From positions 372,001-436,000 of the forward strand of contig NZ_RJVK01000001.1 in the NCBI RefSeq assembly GCF_003752135.1: DNA of 64,000 nt, written 5' to 3'. This document shows positions 42,564 through 52,207 of the stretch, in pieces. Numbering within the stretch: the stretch's first letter is position 1; every line of letters starts with the position of its first letter. Made by a program: the position numbers and the translations under genes. The stretch comes from Caminibacter pacificus. GTDB lineage: Bacteria; Campylobacterota; Campylobacteria; Campylobacterales; Nautiliaceae. Under the pieces are notes generated by a model. The model searched no databases, was not told where the DNA came from, and saw nothing but the letters and a program-made list of their open reading frames with translations.

Positions 42564-43074
42564 ACTCTATCGCTTTATCCAAAATTTCAAAATTTTTAGC
42601 TGCGAATTTAGGATTAATCTCTTTTATAGCTTCTTTTACTTCTTGCGTGCTAAACGGAAAATCTTTTATTTTTGCCAAAGTAATTCCAAGCATAAAAACG
42701 TTAAGCCCTTTTGCGTCAAATATGCCTTTTTCGGCTAGTGCGTTTGCGTCAACCGCAAATACTTCCGCGTCGATTTTAGGGAAACTTTCTGCATTTACTA
42801 CGACTTTCCCGTCTTTTTTTAAATAAGGAAGATTTAAAAGAGCTTCGTCTTTGTCAAGCCCGATTAATAAATCCGCCTGAGAAAAATCGATAAGAGGATT
42901 GTGAAAATCACCTATTTTTATATGAGAGCTCACACTTCCGCCTCTTTGACTCATTCCGTGATTTTCCGTACCTAAGAACTTATATCCCCTTTTTGAAGCG
43001 CAAATACTCAAAACTTTCACCAAAAAGACAACCCCTTGTCCTCCGAATCCCGCTATTACGATTTGATATCTCAT
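42547..43074 (-). CDS. iorB: indolepyruvate:ferredoxin oxidoreductase, beta subunit
   Basis: The gamma-type domain subunit of the 2-oxoacid:ferredoxin oxidoreductase family (175 aa), starting MRYQIVIAGFGGQGVVFL, with TENHGMSQRGGSVSSHIK. It pairs with IorA to interconvert aryl pyruvates and aryl-acetyl-CoA using ferredoxin. The ATG at 43074 overlaps the iorA stop (ATGA) and follows AAGGAG; the longer frame is rejected. Confidence 0.92.
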   Translation of the reverse strand: MRYQIVIAGFGGQGVVFLVKVLSICASKRGYKFLGTENHGMSQRGGSVSSHIKIGDFHNPLIDFSQADLLIGLDKDEALLNLPYLKKDGKVVVNAESFPKIDAEVFAVDANALAEKGIFDAKGLNVFMLGITLAKIKDFPFSTQEVKEAIKEINPKFAAKNFEILDKAIEYAKNI

Positions 43075-44876
43075 TTTTCTCTCCTTGGGATAAACGCGTC
43101 TGTCGGACATATTCCGCTAATACACACTCCGCAACCTATACACAACAGCGGGTCTATTTCTATTTTTCCTCTTTCGTTGTAATGCATAGGAGGACAAACG
43201 AATTGAGTGGTACATACGTCACAAGCGACACATTTTTCTTCATCGACAGTTGCAAAAATCCCCGGCAGAAAATCTTTTGCCCTCTCTTTATCCAAAACGC
43301 AGTATTGTCTGCTTATTACCACAAGAGGTTTGTCTATTTCTTGGTATCTTTTTTTTACTTTTTTAAAAAATTCGATTGTTTCGTTTATATCAGGCTTGTA
43401 AAAATATTCCATAACTTCCGCACCGCAACCTTCGGCCACTTTTTTCAAATCTACCTGAGGATTTTCTCTCTCGGGCGTTGTTTGACGTCCCGTCATTGCT
43501 ACAGTGGAGTTATCCAAAATCACCAATATAAATTTAGCTTTTTGATAAACGGCGTTTATCAAAGGAGGAATTCCCCCGTGAAAAAAGGTAGAATCCCCGA
43601 TAGTTGCAATTACTGTTTTTTCTTTATCCGCAATAGATAAGCCGTGAGCCATGGAAACGCTCGCACCCATACAAAGTACCGTATCGATTGCTTCAAGGTT
43701 TATGCCAAGCGTATAACATCCGATATCCGAAGGATATATCGATTTTTTCGGTCTGAAAACTTTTTTAATAGCAAAAAAGACGTCTCTATGAGGACACCCG
43801 GGACAAAGGTTCGGTTTTCTTTGATTGACGTCTTCTACCTTAAAATAAGGCTTATAGATATTTTCTCCTTCATAAAAACCAATTTTTTTATATGCTTCAA
43901 GCACTCTTTCTTTATTCATTTCATCCACCAAATGTATATGCCCAGACATTCTTCCAAATACGTTCTCACTTCTTAGCTCTTCTTCGATTACTGGATAAGT
44001 CTCTTCCACTACGAGTACTTTTTCATAATTTTTAACCAACTCTTTTAATTCGTCAGGCAGAGGGTATGGCATATCAATTTTTAGTATATCAACATCCAAA
44101 TTAAGCTCGTCCACCACTTCTTTAGCGTATCCGTATGCCGCTCCGCTTGATATGATAAGGTTTTTAGTGCCTTTTAGTTTATCTATTTTAGACTTAATAA
44201 GGTTTTCGTAGTTGTATTTTTTAATCGCCTCGATTCTTTCAAGCTGCTCGTATGCCTGTTTTAATCTCCCCTCTCTTGGGACTGCGGCCCATCTTGGGAT
44301 ATCTCTTTGGAAGTTGCCTTTTTGTTCTTTAAATTCGAAATTATCGTCAATTTCAACGATTTCCCTTGAATGAGATACTCTCATAACGCTTCTAAGCATT
44401 ACCGGAATTTCGAATTTTTTTGATATTTCGCTTGCAAGTTTTGTAAATTCATATGCTTCGGCAGGGGTTGCCGGGTCAAGGACAGGTATTCTTGCAAACC
44501 TTGCAAATTCTCGGCTGTCTTGTTCAGTTTGTGATGAGTTAAATCCCGGGTCGTCAGCCACTATCAATACAAACGCACCTTTGTTTCCTATAAAACTCGC
44601 ACTCATAAGCGCATCGCTTGCCACATTAAGCCCCACTTGTTTCATAGTCGCTGCTGCATTTACTCCGGCTATCGCTCCTGCATAAGCGACTTCAAAACCA
44701 ACTTTTTCGTTCGTAGCCCACTGGGCGTAAACGGGCAAATTTTTCGAATCTTTTATTTTTTGTACGGTTGTTAATATTTCGCTCGAAGGAGTACCGGGAT
44801 ATCCGCTTACCATTTGCGTATTGCTATGAATAAGCCCCCAGGCAATCGCTTCGTTTCCCATTAAAGTCAGCTTCAT
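43071..44876 (-). CDS. iorA: indolepyruvate:ferredoxin oxidoreductase, alpha subunit
   Basis: The large thiamine-diphosphate subunit, 601 aa. The N-terminal pyrimidine domain has GYPGTPSSEI; the TPP-binding part has SDIGCYTLGI and ATIGDSTFFHGG; the C-terminus has two ferredoxin motifs (CVACDVCTTQFVCP and CIGCGVCISGICP) for [4Fe-4S] clusters. The reaction is reversible and oxygen-sensitive, in line with an anaerobic or microaerobic life. It is first in the iorA-iorB-thioesterase-paaK series and divergent from the symporter genes. Confidence 0.96.
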   Translation of the reverse strand: MKLTLMGNEAIAWGLIHSNTQMVSGYPGTPSSEILTTVQKIKDSKNLPVYAQWATNEKVGFEVAYAGAIAGVNAAATMKQVGLNVASDALMSASFIGNKGAFVLIVADDPGFNSSQTEQDSREFARFARIPVLDPATPAEAYEFTKLASEISKKFEIPVMLRSVMRVSHSREIVEIDDNFEFKEQKGNFQRDIPRWAAVPREGRLKQAYEQLERIEAIKKYNYENLIKSKIDKLKGTKNLIISSGAAYGYAKEVVDELNLDVDILKIDMPYPLPDELKELVKNYEKVLVVEETYPVIEEELRSENVFGRMSGHIHLVDEMNKERVLEAYKKIGFYEGENIYKPYFKVEDVNQRKPNLCPGCPHRDVFFAIKKVFRPKKSIYPSDIGCYTLGINLEAIDTVLCMGASVSMAHGLSIADKEKTVIATIGDSTFFHGGIPPLINAVYQKAKFILVILDNSTVAMTGRQTTPERENPQVDLKKVAEGCGAEVMEYFYKPDINETIEFFKKVKKRYQEIDKPLVVISRQYCVLDKERAKDFLPGIFATVDEEKCVACDVCTTQFVCPPMHYNERGKIEIDPLLCIGCGVCISGICPTDAFIPRREK

Positions 44877-44990
44877 TCATATCCTTTTGTGTAAAATTTA
44901 ATAAATCATAACAAAAGTTTTTTTAATTTTTGCTTAATAATTGTCAAATTTGTTAAAATTTATTGATATAACAACAATTAAGGAGAAAAA

Positions 44991-45164
44991 ATGTCTCATT
45001 TTGACCTCGGCGTGTCGCTTGCTTTTTGGCTGACAATTTTAAGTGCACTGCTTTGTGTAGTTTACGGAATTATTAATTGGAACAAAGGAGATGAAGAGAG
45101 CAATGAAGCTCTTCTTGCCAAATGGGCCGAAGAAGAAAAAGAAATTGAGGAGGAATTGTTATGA
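44991..45164 (+). CDS. symporter small accessory protein (57 aa)
   Basis: A short gene with start MSHFDLGVSLAFWLTILSAL, one membrane helix (about residues 8-29) and an acidic tail ending EEEKEIEEELL. The ATG follows AAGGAG, and its stop overlaps the ATG of the sodium/solute symporter (TTATGA). Small single-helix proteins of this kind accompany SSS symporters in many bacteria and are thought to stabilise them. Confidence 0.75.
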   Translation: MSHFDLGVSLAFWLTILSALLCVVYGIINWNKGDEESNEALLAKWAEEEKEIEEELL

Positions 45165-46804
45165 GTTTTTTTGAAATTGCCGTAATAATTTTATATTTAG
45201 TAGCTATTGGTTGGTTAGGTTGGATGGGATATTCCAAAACAAAAACTTCTACGGATTATCTTTTGGCAGGACGAGATACTCACCCTTTCGTAATGGCTTT
45301 GAGTTACGGAGCCACTTTTATCTCAACGGCTGCAATAGTGGGATTTGGTGGAGTTGCCGCTTGGCTTGGTAATTCTTTATTATGGCTGACTTTTTTGAAT
45401 ATTTTTGTCGGAGTTTTTATCGCATTTGTATTTATAGGAAATCCCACAAGAAAAATGGGACTAAGACTTGACGCTCACACTTTTCCGGAATTTTTAGGTA
45501 AAAGATACGATTCTAAATTTATTCAAGTTTTTGCCGCGCTTATAATTTTAGCGTTTATGCCTTTGTACGCAACGGCTGTATTAATCGGAGGAGTTCAGTT
45601 TTTAAGCGTCTATTTCGGAGTCGATTATCATATTGCGCTTTTAATTTTTTCATTGATTATTACGGCTTACGTTTTAGCCGGAGGACTAAAAGGAGTTATG
45701 TACACAGACGCGCTTCAAGGTGCCATAATGTTTTTTGCGATGGTGTTTTTAATATTTATGGTTATAAATTCTCTTGGGGGAATTGACGCGGCGTTTGCAA
45801 AATTAGATAAAGTTTGGCAAATTACCGTAGTGGATAGATTAAGCGGAGTTTCTTTAAAAGATTTGGTACCGGGAAGCGGTGATTTTATGATGAAACTCTC
45901 TCAAATTTGGGGATTTGAAGGCTGGAACAAGATGCCTGTGTTTATGTCGCCTGGATGGCTTTTTGTAATTACTACTATTACTTTGGGAGTCGGTATCGGT
46001 GTTTTGGCTCAGCCTCAATTGATTGTTAGATTTATGACGGTTAAAAGTAAAAAAGAACTTAATCGCGCGGTTTTAGTAGGAGGTATTTTTATTTTAGCTA
46101 TGACAGGAGTAATTTTTATCGTAGGAAGTCTTACAAATGCATGGTATTTTGAAAATATGGGAGGTAAAAACGCTTTGGAAGCTGCCGGAGCCATCGGTAA
46201 AGTGATTCCTCATTTCATAAATATCGCAATGCCGCATTGGTTTAGTTTTATATTTTTATTCGCTTTGATTTCAGCCGCTATGTCTACCCTATCAAGTCAA
46301 TTTCATACGATGGGTACGGCTGTGGGACGAGATATTTTAGAAACATTCGGTGCAAACAAAGAAAAAACCACTCTTTGGACTAAAATAGGAATTGTTGCGG
46401 TTATTTTATTTTCGGTATTTTTGGCTTACAAATTTCAAAAAGCACCTGCAATTATCGCAAGAAGTACGGCTATTTTCTTTGCATTATGCGCTTCTATTTT
46501 TCTACCGGCTTTTATTTTCGGACTTTTTAGCAAAAGAATTACAAAGCCGGCTGCCATTGCAAGTATGATTGTGGGATTTTTAGTGTCTTCTTTTTGGCTT
46601 CTATTTTGCCATTTCAAAGAAGCGAAAGCCTTAGGGGTTGCAAAAGCTCTTTTTGGTGTTAATTCTCTTTTAGGACATAGTAAATGGGCTTTTGTAGACG
46701 CTCTTGTAATAGCTCTTCCTCTTTCTACTCTTACTCTTTTAATAATTACAGCCCTAACTAAACCGGATGAAAAAATAATCAAAAGGGCTTTTGGAAGAGA
46801 TTAA
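45161..46804 (+). CDS. sodium:solute symporter (SSS family)
   Basis: A 547-residue carrier with about 13 membrane helices. SSS features include STDYLLAGRDTHPFVMALS at the N-terminus, the conserved AGGLKGVMYTDALQGAIM in the middle and ALISAAMSTLSSQFHTMGTA. It imports an organic solute with Na+; the family includes proline, pantothenate, acetate and sugar carriers, and the substrate is not readable here. Neighbouring acyl-CoA enzymes make a carboxylate attractive. Confidence 0.9.
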   Translation: MSFFEIAVIILYLVAIGWLGWMGYSKTKTSTDYLLAGRDTHPFVMALSYGATFISTAAIVGFGGVAAWLGNSLLWLTFLNIFVGVFIAFVFIGNPTRKMGLRLDAHTFPEFLGKRYDSKFIQVFAALIILAFMPLYATAVLIGGVQFLSVYFGVDYHIALLIFSLIITAYVLAGGLKGVMYTDALQGAIMFFAMVFLIFMVINSLGGIDAAFAKLDKVWQITVVDRLSGVSLKDLVPGSGDFMMKLSQIWGFEGWNKMPVFMSPGWLFVITTITLGVGIGVLAQPQLIVRFMTVKSKKELNRAVLVGGIFILAMTGVIFIVGSLTNAWYFENMGGKNALEAAGAIGKVIPHFINIAMPHWFSFIFLFALISAAMSTLSSQFHTMGTAVGRDILETFGANKEKTTLWTKIGIVAVILFSVFLAYKFQKAPAIIARSTAIFFALCASIFLPAFIFGLFSKRITKPAAIASMIVGFLVSSFWLLFCHFKEAKALGVAKALFGVNSLLGHSKWAFVDALVIALPLSTLTLLIITALTKPDEKIIKRAFGRD

Positions 46805-46846
46805 TTTCTCTTCTTTTTATATAATTCCACAAAAAAAGGATATTTT

Positions 46847-48670
46847 TTGCTGCTTGAAAAAGTGCGCTCACTGCCCGATAAACCAGGAATTTATCAATAT
46901 TTCGACGAAAACGGCAAACTTCTATACATCGGAAAAGCGAAAAGTCTAAAAAAAAGGGTAAAAAGTTATTTTAGATTCAATCCTTTCAGACCCGCCGATA
47001 ATCTGAGCCCGAGAATTTATAAAATGATTAGCGAAGCAAAAGATTTAAACTATATAGTCGTAGAAAACGAAAACGACGCGCTTATTCTTGAAAATTCACT
47101 CATAAAACAGCTAAAACCCAAATACAACATATTACTTCGCGACGACAAAACGTATCCTTATATTTATATAGATTTGGACGAAGAGTTTCCAAGACTCGAA
47201 ATCACGAGAAAAGTCGTAAAAGGCAAAAACATCAAATATTTCGGACCTTTTAGCAGCGGAGCGAGCGCAATACTTAAAACCGTATATGAAGAAATACCTC
47301 TGGTGCAGTCAAAAAGCTGCCTTAGAGGAAAAAAGGCGTGTTTGTATCATCAAATAGGCAAATGTTTAGCACCGTGTGAGGGGAAAATAACAAGCAAAGA
47401 GTATATGAAGTATGTGGATAAAGCGATAAAATTGGTGCACGATAAAGAAAAGATATTGGAAATACTTTATAAAAAAATGGAAAAATACGCCGAAAATCTT
47501 CAATTCGAAGAAGCGGCGGAAATCAGAGACAGAATAAAATCAATCGAAAGTGCCGAAATATACTCTCATGTAGATTTGGCAAAACTTGAAGATTTGGATA
47601 TTTTTGTCGTTGAGGTATTCGGAAATAAAGCCGTTGTAATTAGAATTTTCGTTCGCGAAGGAAAAGTGGTCGCAAGTTCTCATAATATAATCAACTCCCA
47701 AACTATCCCTGAAAAAAGCGAAATTTACACACGGGCGATTTTGGAGTTTTATTCGACTCAAACTCCTTTTACGTCAAGCAAAATATTGGTGGGGGACGAT
47801 TTTGAAGAAAGAGAATGGCTAAGTAAAGTTCTCAGCGAAAAATTTAATAAAAAAATCACCATTATCACCCCGACTACAAACGAAAGAAAAAGCCTTGTCA
47901 AACTTGCAAAACTAAACGCCGCGGAAGTTGTGAAAAATCAAAAAGAAAACACTATTTTACTTGAAATCAAAACACTCTTTAATCTCCAAAACGTTCCTTA
48001 TAAAATCGAAGTTTTCGATACTTCTCATATGCAAGGAGAAGCGACTGTGGGAGCTATGGTGGTATGGGAAGACGGAAAATTTAAAAAGAGCGATTACAGG
48101 CATTATCATCTGGAAGGAAAAGACGAATATTCTCAAATGAGAGAGCTTTTAACAAGACGCGCTCAAAGTTTTGAAAAAAACCCGCCGCCCGAGCTTTGGC
48201 TGATTGACGGAGGGGCGGCTCAATTGAAAATTGCAAAAGAAGTTATTGACTCAACCGGTGCGAATGTCGATATATTAGCGATATCTAAAGAAAAAATCGA
48301 CGCAAAAGCCCATAGAGCAAAAGGTGCGGCAAAAGATAAAATCTATTTTCCTTGGAAAATGGAAGAAGGAGAGTTAAAAATTGAAAAAATAGACCTAAGC
48401 GAAAAAGATAAAAGGCTTCAGTTTTTACAAATGCTTAGAGATGAAGCTCACAGATTCGCAATAGAGTTTCACAGAAAAACAAAAAGAAAAAAAGATACTC
48501 AAATAGACCTTTTAAAAATCAAAGGTATAGGAAAAGCCAAAATGACGAAGCTTTTAAACTATTTCGGTACGTTTGAAAATATTAAAAAAGCCTCTTTTAA
48601 CGAACTAAAAAGCGTCCTAAACGAAAAAGACGCAAAAGCGATAATTGAATTTTTTCAAGAAAGAAAGTAA
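46847..48670 (+). CDS. uvrC: excinuclease ABC subunit C
   Basis: The incision subunit of nucleotide excision repair. The N-terminal GIY-YIG nuclease (KPGIYQYFDENGKLLYIGKA), the UVR motif (LQFEEAAEIRDRI near residue 216), the RNase H-like C-terminal nuclease (VFDTSHMQGE) and a C-terminal helix-hairpin-helix (LKIKGIGKAKMTKLL) are all present. It starts with TTG at 46847 behind AAAAGGA. Confidence 0.97.
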   Translation: MLLEKVRSLPDKPGIYQYFDENGKLLYIGKAKSLKKRVKSYFRFNPFRPADNLSPRIYKMISEAKDLNYIVVENENDALILENSLIKQLKPKYNILLRDDKTYPYIYIDLDEEFPRLEITRKVVKGKNIKYFGPFSSGASAILKTVYEEIPLVQSKSCLRGKKACLYHQIGKCLAPCEGKITSKEYMKYVDKAIKLVHDKEKILEILYKKMEKYAENLQFEEAAEIRDRIKSIESAEIYSHVDLAKLEDLDIFVVEVFGNKAVVIRIFVREGKVVASSHNIINSQTIPEKSEIYTRAILEFYSTQTPFTSSKILVGDDFEEREWLSKVLSEKFNKKITIITPTTNERKSLVKLAKLNAAEVVKNQKENTILLEIKTLFNLQNVPYKIEVFDTSHMQGEATVGAMVVWEDGKFKKSDYRHYHLEGKDEYSQMRELLTRRAQSFEKNPPPELWLIDGGAAQLKIAKEVIDSTGANVDILAISKEKIDAKAHRAKGAAKDKIYFPWKMEEGELKIEKIDLSEKDKRLQFLQMLRDEAHRFAIEFHRKTKRKKDTQIDLLKIKGIGKAKMTKLLNYFGTFENIKKASFNELKSVLNEKDAKAIIEFFQERK

Positions 48671-48693
48671 AATTAAGAAAAAAAGGAGCGTAA

Positions 48694-49146
48694 TTGATAG
48701 GGTCCGTTACGAATAATTTTAATATTTATTCAAATAACTATCAAAAAAAAGATATTTTAAAAGACCCTAAAATTATGCAAGAAATTTCAAAACTTCAATC
48801 AATCGACTCAAAAGTCAGAGCCCACGAAATGGCTCATCAAGCAGCCGGTGGCGGACTTGCCGGAGCGCCAACCTACTCTACCGTAAAAGGACCCGACGGA
48901 AAAGAGTACGCGGTAGCCGGGGAAGTGCCTATTAAAATCCAAAAAGGAAAAACACCTGAGGAGACAATAAAACTTATGAATCAGGTAAAAGCAGCCGCTT
49001 TAGCCCCTGCAGACCCGAGCCCTCAGGATTTAAAAGTCGCCCAAACGGCGGATATGATAGCCGCAAAAGCTATGCAAGAGATGAATAATAACTCTAACGA
49101 CCAAAACTCCCGAAATCCAAAAATGAAAATAGACCTCTATGCATAA
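48694..49146 (+). CDS. SprA-related putative metalloprotease (CJM1_0395 type)
   Basis: A 150-residue protein with VRAHEMAHQAAGG (residues 41-53), an HExxH zinc motif, followed by PTYSTVKGPDGKEYAVAGEVPI and NQVKAAALAPADPSPQD, all typical of the SprA-related family. The role is unknown and there is no signal peptide. It starts with TTG at 48694 behind AAAGGAG. Its 3' end overlaps ribF by 8 bp. Confidence 0.82.
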   Translation: MIGSVTNNFNIYSNNYQKKDILKDPKIMQEISKLQSIDSKVRAHEMAHQAAGGGLAGAPTYSTVKGPDGKEYAVAGEVPIKIQKGKTPEETIKLMNQVKAAALAPADPSPQDLKVAQTADMIAAKAMQEMNNNSNDQNSRNPKMKIDLYA

Positions 49147-49930
49147 GATTGCTATCGGCGGATTTGACGGAGTGCATATCGCTCACAAAGAGCTGATTAA
49201 TAGAGCGGATAAAGTTGTTATTATCGAAAAAGGAAGCTCCCTAACTCCCGGATTTGACAGACTCGAATACATAAATAAACCTTTTGATTTTCTATTTTTA
49301 GATGATATTAAACATCTATCTCCTTACGAATTTATCGAATATCTCAAAAAACTAAACGCAAAAGAGATAATTGTCGGAGAAGATTTTAGGTTCGGACATA
49401 ATAGAAGCGGAGATATTTCGCTTTTGAAAGAGCACTTCAAAGTTGAAGTGATAAAAGAGATAAAAATCCAAGGCACGGGAGTACACGCTAAAACCATAAG
49501 AGAGCTCATACGAAAAGGTGAAATATCAAAAGCTAACGATTTTTTGGGTAGGTTTTACAAAATAAAAGGTACGAAAATAAAAGGCCAAGGTTTAGGCAAA
49601 AAAGAGCTTGTAGCGACAATCAATATCGAACTTTTCAAACCTTACACCCAGCCAAAATCCGGAGTCTATGCTACAAAAACAAACGGGTTTGATTCGATTA
49701 CGTTTCTTGGGATAAGAAGTACCGATAACAATTTTTCGATTGAAACTCATATTTTGGATATTGAGGTTGATTTTAGCGGTTTGATTGAGATTGAATTTGT
49801 CGAATTTTTGAGAGAAAATCGTAAGTTTGAGAGTTTAAGCGCTTTGAAAGAAGCTATTAAGCAGGATATTCAAAACTGCAAGTCAGTTTTAAATTCCCGA
49901 AAAAATAGCTATGCTAAACAATACGCTTAA
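49139..49930 (+). CDS. ribF: bifunctional riboflavin kinase/FAD synthetase
   Basis: Makes FMN and FAD from riboflavin. The N-terminal nucleotidyltransferase shows AIGGFDGVHIAHKELI and GEDFRFGHNRSGD; the C-terminal kinase has the substrate region QPKSGVYAT. At 263 aa it is shorter than the usual 300 or more, through trimmed loops. It starts inside the preceding gene. The last 42 bp overlap the antisense 26-residue gene at 49889-49969. Confidence 0.9.
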   Translation: MHKIAIGGFDGVHIAHKELINRADKVVIIEKGSSLTPGFDRLEYINKPFDFLFLDDIKHLSPYEFIEYLKKLNAKEIIVGEDFRFGHNRSGDISLLKEHFKVEVIKEIKIQGTGVHAKTIRELIRKGEISKANDFLGRFYKIKGTKIKGQGLGKKELVATINIELFKPYTQPKSGVYATKTNGFDSITFLGIRSTDNNFSIETHILDIEVDFSGLIEIEFVEFLRENRKFESLSALKEAIKQDIQNCKSVLNSRKNSYAKQYA

Positions 49931-49969
49931 TACTGCTGCGATATTTAATTTGTCAAATTTTGTTTTCAT
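49889..49969 (-). CDS. 26-residue hydrophobic peptide
   Basis: The gene encodes MKTKFDKLNIAAVLSVLFSI followed by AIFSGI: a charged N-terminus and a single membrane helix. AAGGAG lies 6 nt before the ATG. A TTGACA-16-TATAAT promoter lies just upstream. It resembles in size the small subunits of membrane complexes (CydX or KdpF class), but I cannot assign a partner. Its last 42 bp overlap ribF antisense. Confidence 0.6.
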   Translation of the reverse strand: MKTKFDKLNIAAVLSVLFSIAIFSGI

Positions 49970-49996
49970 ATTTATCTCCTTGTTTTTGAAGCCGAA

Positions 49997-50024
49997 ATTA
50001 TAGCATGTAAAAATGATATGTCAA
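49997..50024 (-). promoter_or_regulatory. consensus promoter of the 26-residue peptide gene
   Basis: TTGACA (50024-50019) and TATAAT (50002-49997) on the - strand are separated by 16 bp, matching the sigma-70 consensus at every position of both boxes. The ATG lies 27 nt downstream of the -10. Confidence 0.75.
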
Positions 50025-50140
50025 GGAAAAAACGAAAAAAACTTTAAAGATGTGTAAAAATTACACGCTTTTTCAGTTTTACAAATCAAAACATTCCAAT
50101 TTGATATCATTTCGAAAAACTTTTTTATATAAGGAATAAA

Positions 50141-52081
50141 ATGGCGCTAATAGACCTTTTGGACGTCAGTAAAAAATTCGAAGCTCAAAAAATTTTATGT
50201 AATGTGGAATTTCATCTTGATGAGGGTGAAAGAGTCGCACTTATCGGAAAAAACGGAAGCGGAAAATCCACTCTTATGAAAATAATAGACGGCACGATTG
50301 AGCCCGATAGCGGAGAAGTTATTACAAAAAACGGAATAAAAATCAAAAGACTTCTTCAACAGCCAAAATTCAATGCAGGAGTGAGTGTTAGAGAAGCTAT
50401 CGAAAACGAACTGACGGAGTTTAAAGAAGCGTATGAAAAATATCTCAAATTAACACAAGAATTCAGTGAAAACCCCGATAACAAAGCAATCCAAAACGAA
50501 CTTGACAAAATTACCAAGTTTTTGGATTTTCATAACGCCTGGAATTTGGATGATAGAATCGAGAGGGTTTTGCAGGAGTTCGATTTAAAAAAATATGAAA
50601 ACAAAGATATCTCACTGCTTAGCGGAGGCGAGCAAAGAAGAGTCGCTCTTGCTTCTCTTTTATTGCAAAAACCCGACGTCTTACTACTTGACGAGCCGAC
50701 AAACCACCTTGATGTTTATATGACCGAGTTTTTGGAAGATATGCTCTTAAAAGAAAAATATACCTTTATCGTCGTCAGCCACGACAGATATTTTATCGAC
50801 AGAATCGCAACAAGGGTCGTAGAGCTTGAAAATTGTAAGCTTAGAAGCTTCAAAGGAGGATATGCCGATTATATCCGCCAAAAAGAGGAGCTTTTAAAAA
50901 TAAAAGAAAAAGAGTACGAAAATGAGCTAAGACTTCTAAAAAGAGAAGAAGAGTGGCTAAGACGAGGGGTAAAAGCGAGACTAAAAAGAAACGAAGGACG
51001 AAAAAAAAGAGTCCTTGAACTACGCGAAAAAGTAAAACAAGACAGAAGCGAAATAAGAAAAATAGAAATGCAGCTAAAAAGAGAGCTTTTAGCTAAAGAA
51101 GATGAAAAAATCAACAAAAAAAAGGTAATGTTCGAAATAGAAAACCTAACGAAATCAATAGGAAACAAACTTTTAATCAAAGATTTTACAACAAGAATCT
51201 TACAAAAAGATAAAATTGCGATTGTAGGTAAAAACGGTGCCGGAAAATCCACACTTCTTAAGCTTTTAATAGGCGAAGAAAAACCCGATAGCGGGATTAT
51301 AAAGGTTGGAGAAAACCTGAAAATAGGATATTTGGACCAAAGAAAATCGATGCTTGACGATAACAAAGACCTAATAGAAACTTTCTGTCCTCAAGGAGGC
51401 GACCACGTAAACGTCAGAGGTCGCAATATGCACGTTTACGGATATTTGAGGGAGTTTTTGTTTCCGCCTGAGTATCTTACTAAAAAAATAGGCGTTTTAA
51501 GCGGCGGTGAAAAGACAAGAGTGGCGCTTGCCCTACTCTTTACGAAAGATTTCGATATTTTGATTTTGGACGAGCCGACAAACGACCTCGATATCCCGAC
51601 GATTAATATTTTGGAAGAGTATCTGATTGATTTTGAGGGAAGCGTAATATTTGTCAGCCACGACAGATATTTTGTCGATAAAGTGGCTAAAAAGTTATTT
51701 ATTTTTAAAGGCGACGGAATTGTAGAAGAGAGTCATATTCCGTATACCGAATACCTTGAAATAGAAAAAGAACTCAAACTTCTTGAAAAAGAGGTGACAA
51801 AAATAGAAAATACGAAAAAAGAAAAACCAAAACCTAAAAAACAAAAAAAACTAAGCTACAAAGAACAAAAAGAGCTTGAAGAGTTGCCAAAACTTATAGA
51901 AGAGCTCGAAAACACAATAGCCGAGATTGAAGAATGTCTGGCAAATCCTGAGTGTTATCAAGAAAAAGGACTTGTAAGTTTAAGTGAAGAGCTTGAAGAA
52001 ATTAAAAAAATATATGACGAAAAGGTTGAGAGATACCTCGAACTTGAAGAAAAAAAAGAGGAACTTGAAAATTTAGGGTGA
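50141..52081 (+). CDS. ABC-F family ATP-binding protein (Uup/EttA-like)
   Basis: A soluble 646-residue protein with two ATPase domains: Walker A GKNGSGKSTL and GKNGAGKSTL, signatures LSGGEQRR and LSGGEKTR, and an interdomain linker rich in Lys/Arg/Glu (about 245-325). The long C-terminal coiled coil (from about 540) is the Uup type. ABC-F proteins act on ribosomes or DNA structures. It has its own ribosome-binding site and a terminator at 52086-52120. Confidence 0.93.
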   Translation: MALIDLLDVSKKFEAQKILCNVEFHLDEGERVALIGKNGSGKSTLMKIIDGTIEPDSGEVITKNGIKIKRLLQQPKFNAGVSVREAIENELTEFKEAYEKYLKLTQEFSENPDNKAIQNELDKITKFLDFHNAWNLDDRIERVLQEFDLKKYENKDISLLSGGEQRRVALASLLLQKPDVLLLDEPTNHLDVYMTEFLEDMLLKEKYTFIVVSHDRYFIDRIATRVVELENCKLRSFKGGYADYIRQKEELLKIKEKEYENELRLLKREEEWLRRGVKARLKRNEGRKKRVLELREKVKQDRSEIRKIEMQLKRELLAKEDEKINKKKVMFEIENLTKSIGNKLLIKDFTTRILQKDKIAIVGKNGAGKSTLLKLLIGEEKPDSGIIKVGENLKIGYLDQRKSMLDDNKDLIETFCPQGGDHVNVRGRNMHVYGYLREFLFPPEYLTKKIGVLSGGEKTRVALALLFTKDFDILILDEPTNDLDIPTINILEEYLIDFEGSVIFVSHDRYFVDKVAKKLFIFKGDGIVEESHIPYTEYLEIEKELKLLEKEVTKIENTKKEKPKPKKQKKLSYKEQKELEELPKLIEELENTIAEIEECLANPECYQEKGLVSLSEELEEIKKIYDEKVERYLELEEKKEELENLG

Positions 52082-52085
52082 TTTT

Positions 52086-52120
52086 ATAAAGAAAAAATAA
52101 TGAAATTTTCTTTATTTTTT
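52086..52120 (+). terminator. intrinsic terminator after the ABC-F gene
   Basis: ATAAAGAAAA (52086-52095) and TTTTCTTTAT (52106-52115) form a perfect 10-bp stem with a 10-nt loop, followed by five T. AT-rich but well formed. Confidence 0.65.
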
Positions 52121-52207
52121 AAATATCTTTTTGTTTGTACTTTGGAAAAAAACTGAATATAATTATTGTCAAGTTTGCGTTTTTTGCGTGTCTGAAAAGG
52201 AGCGAAA

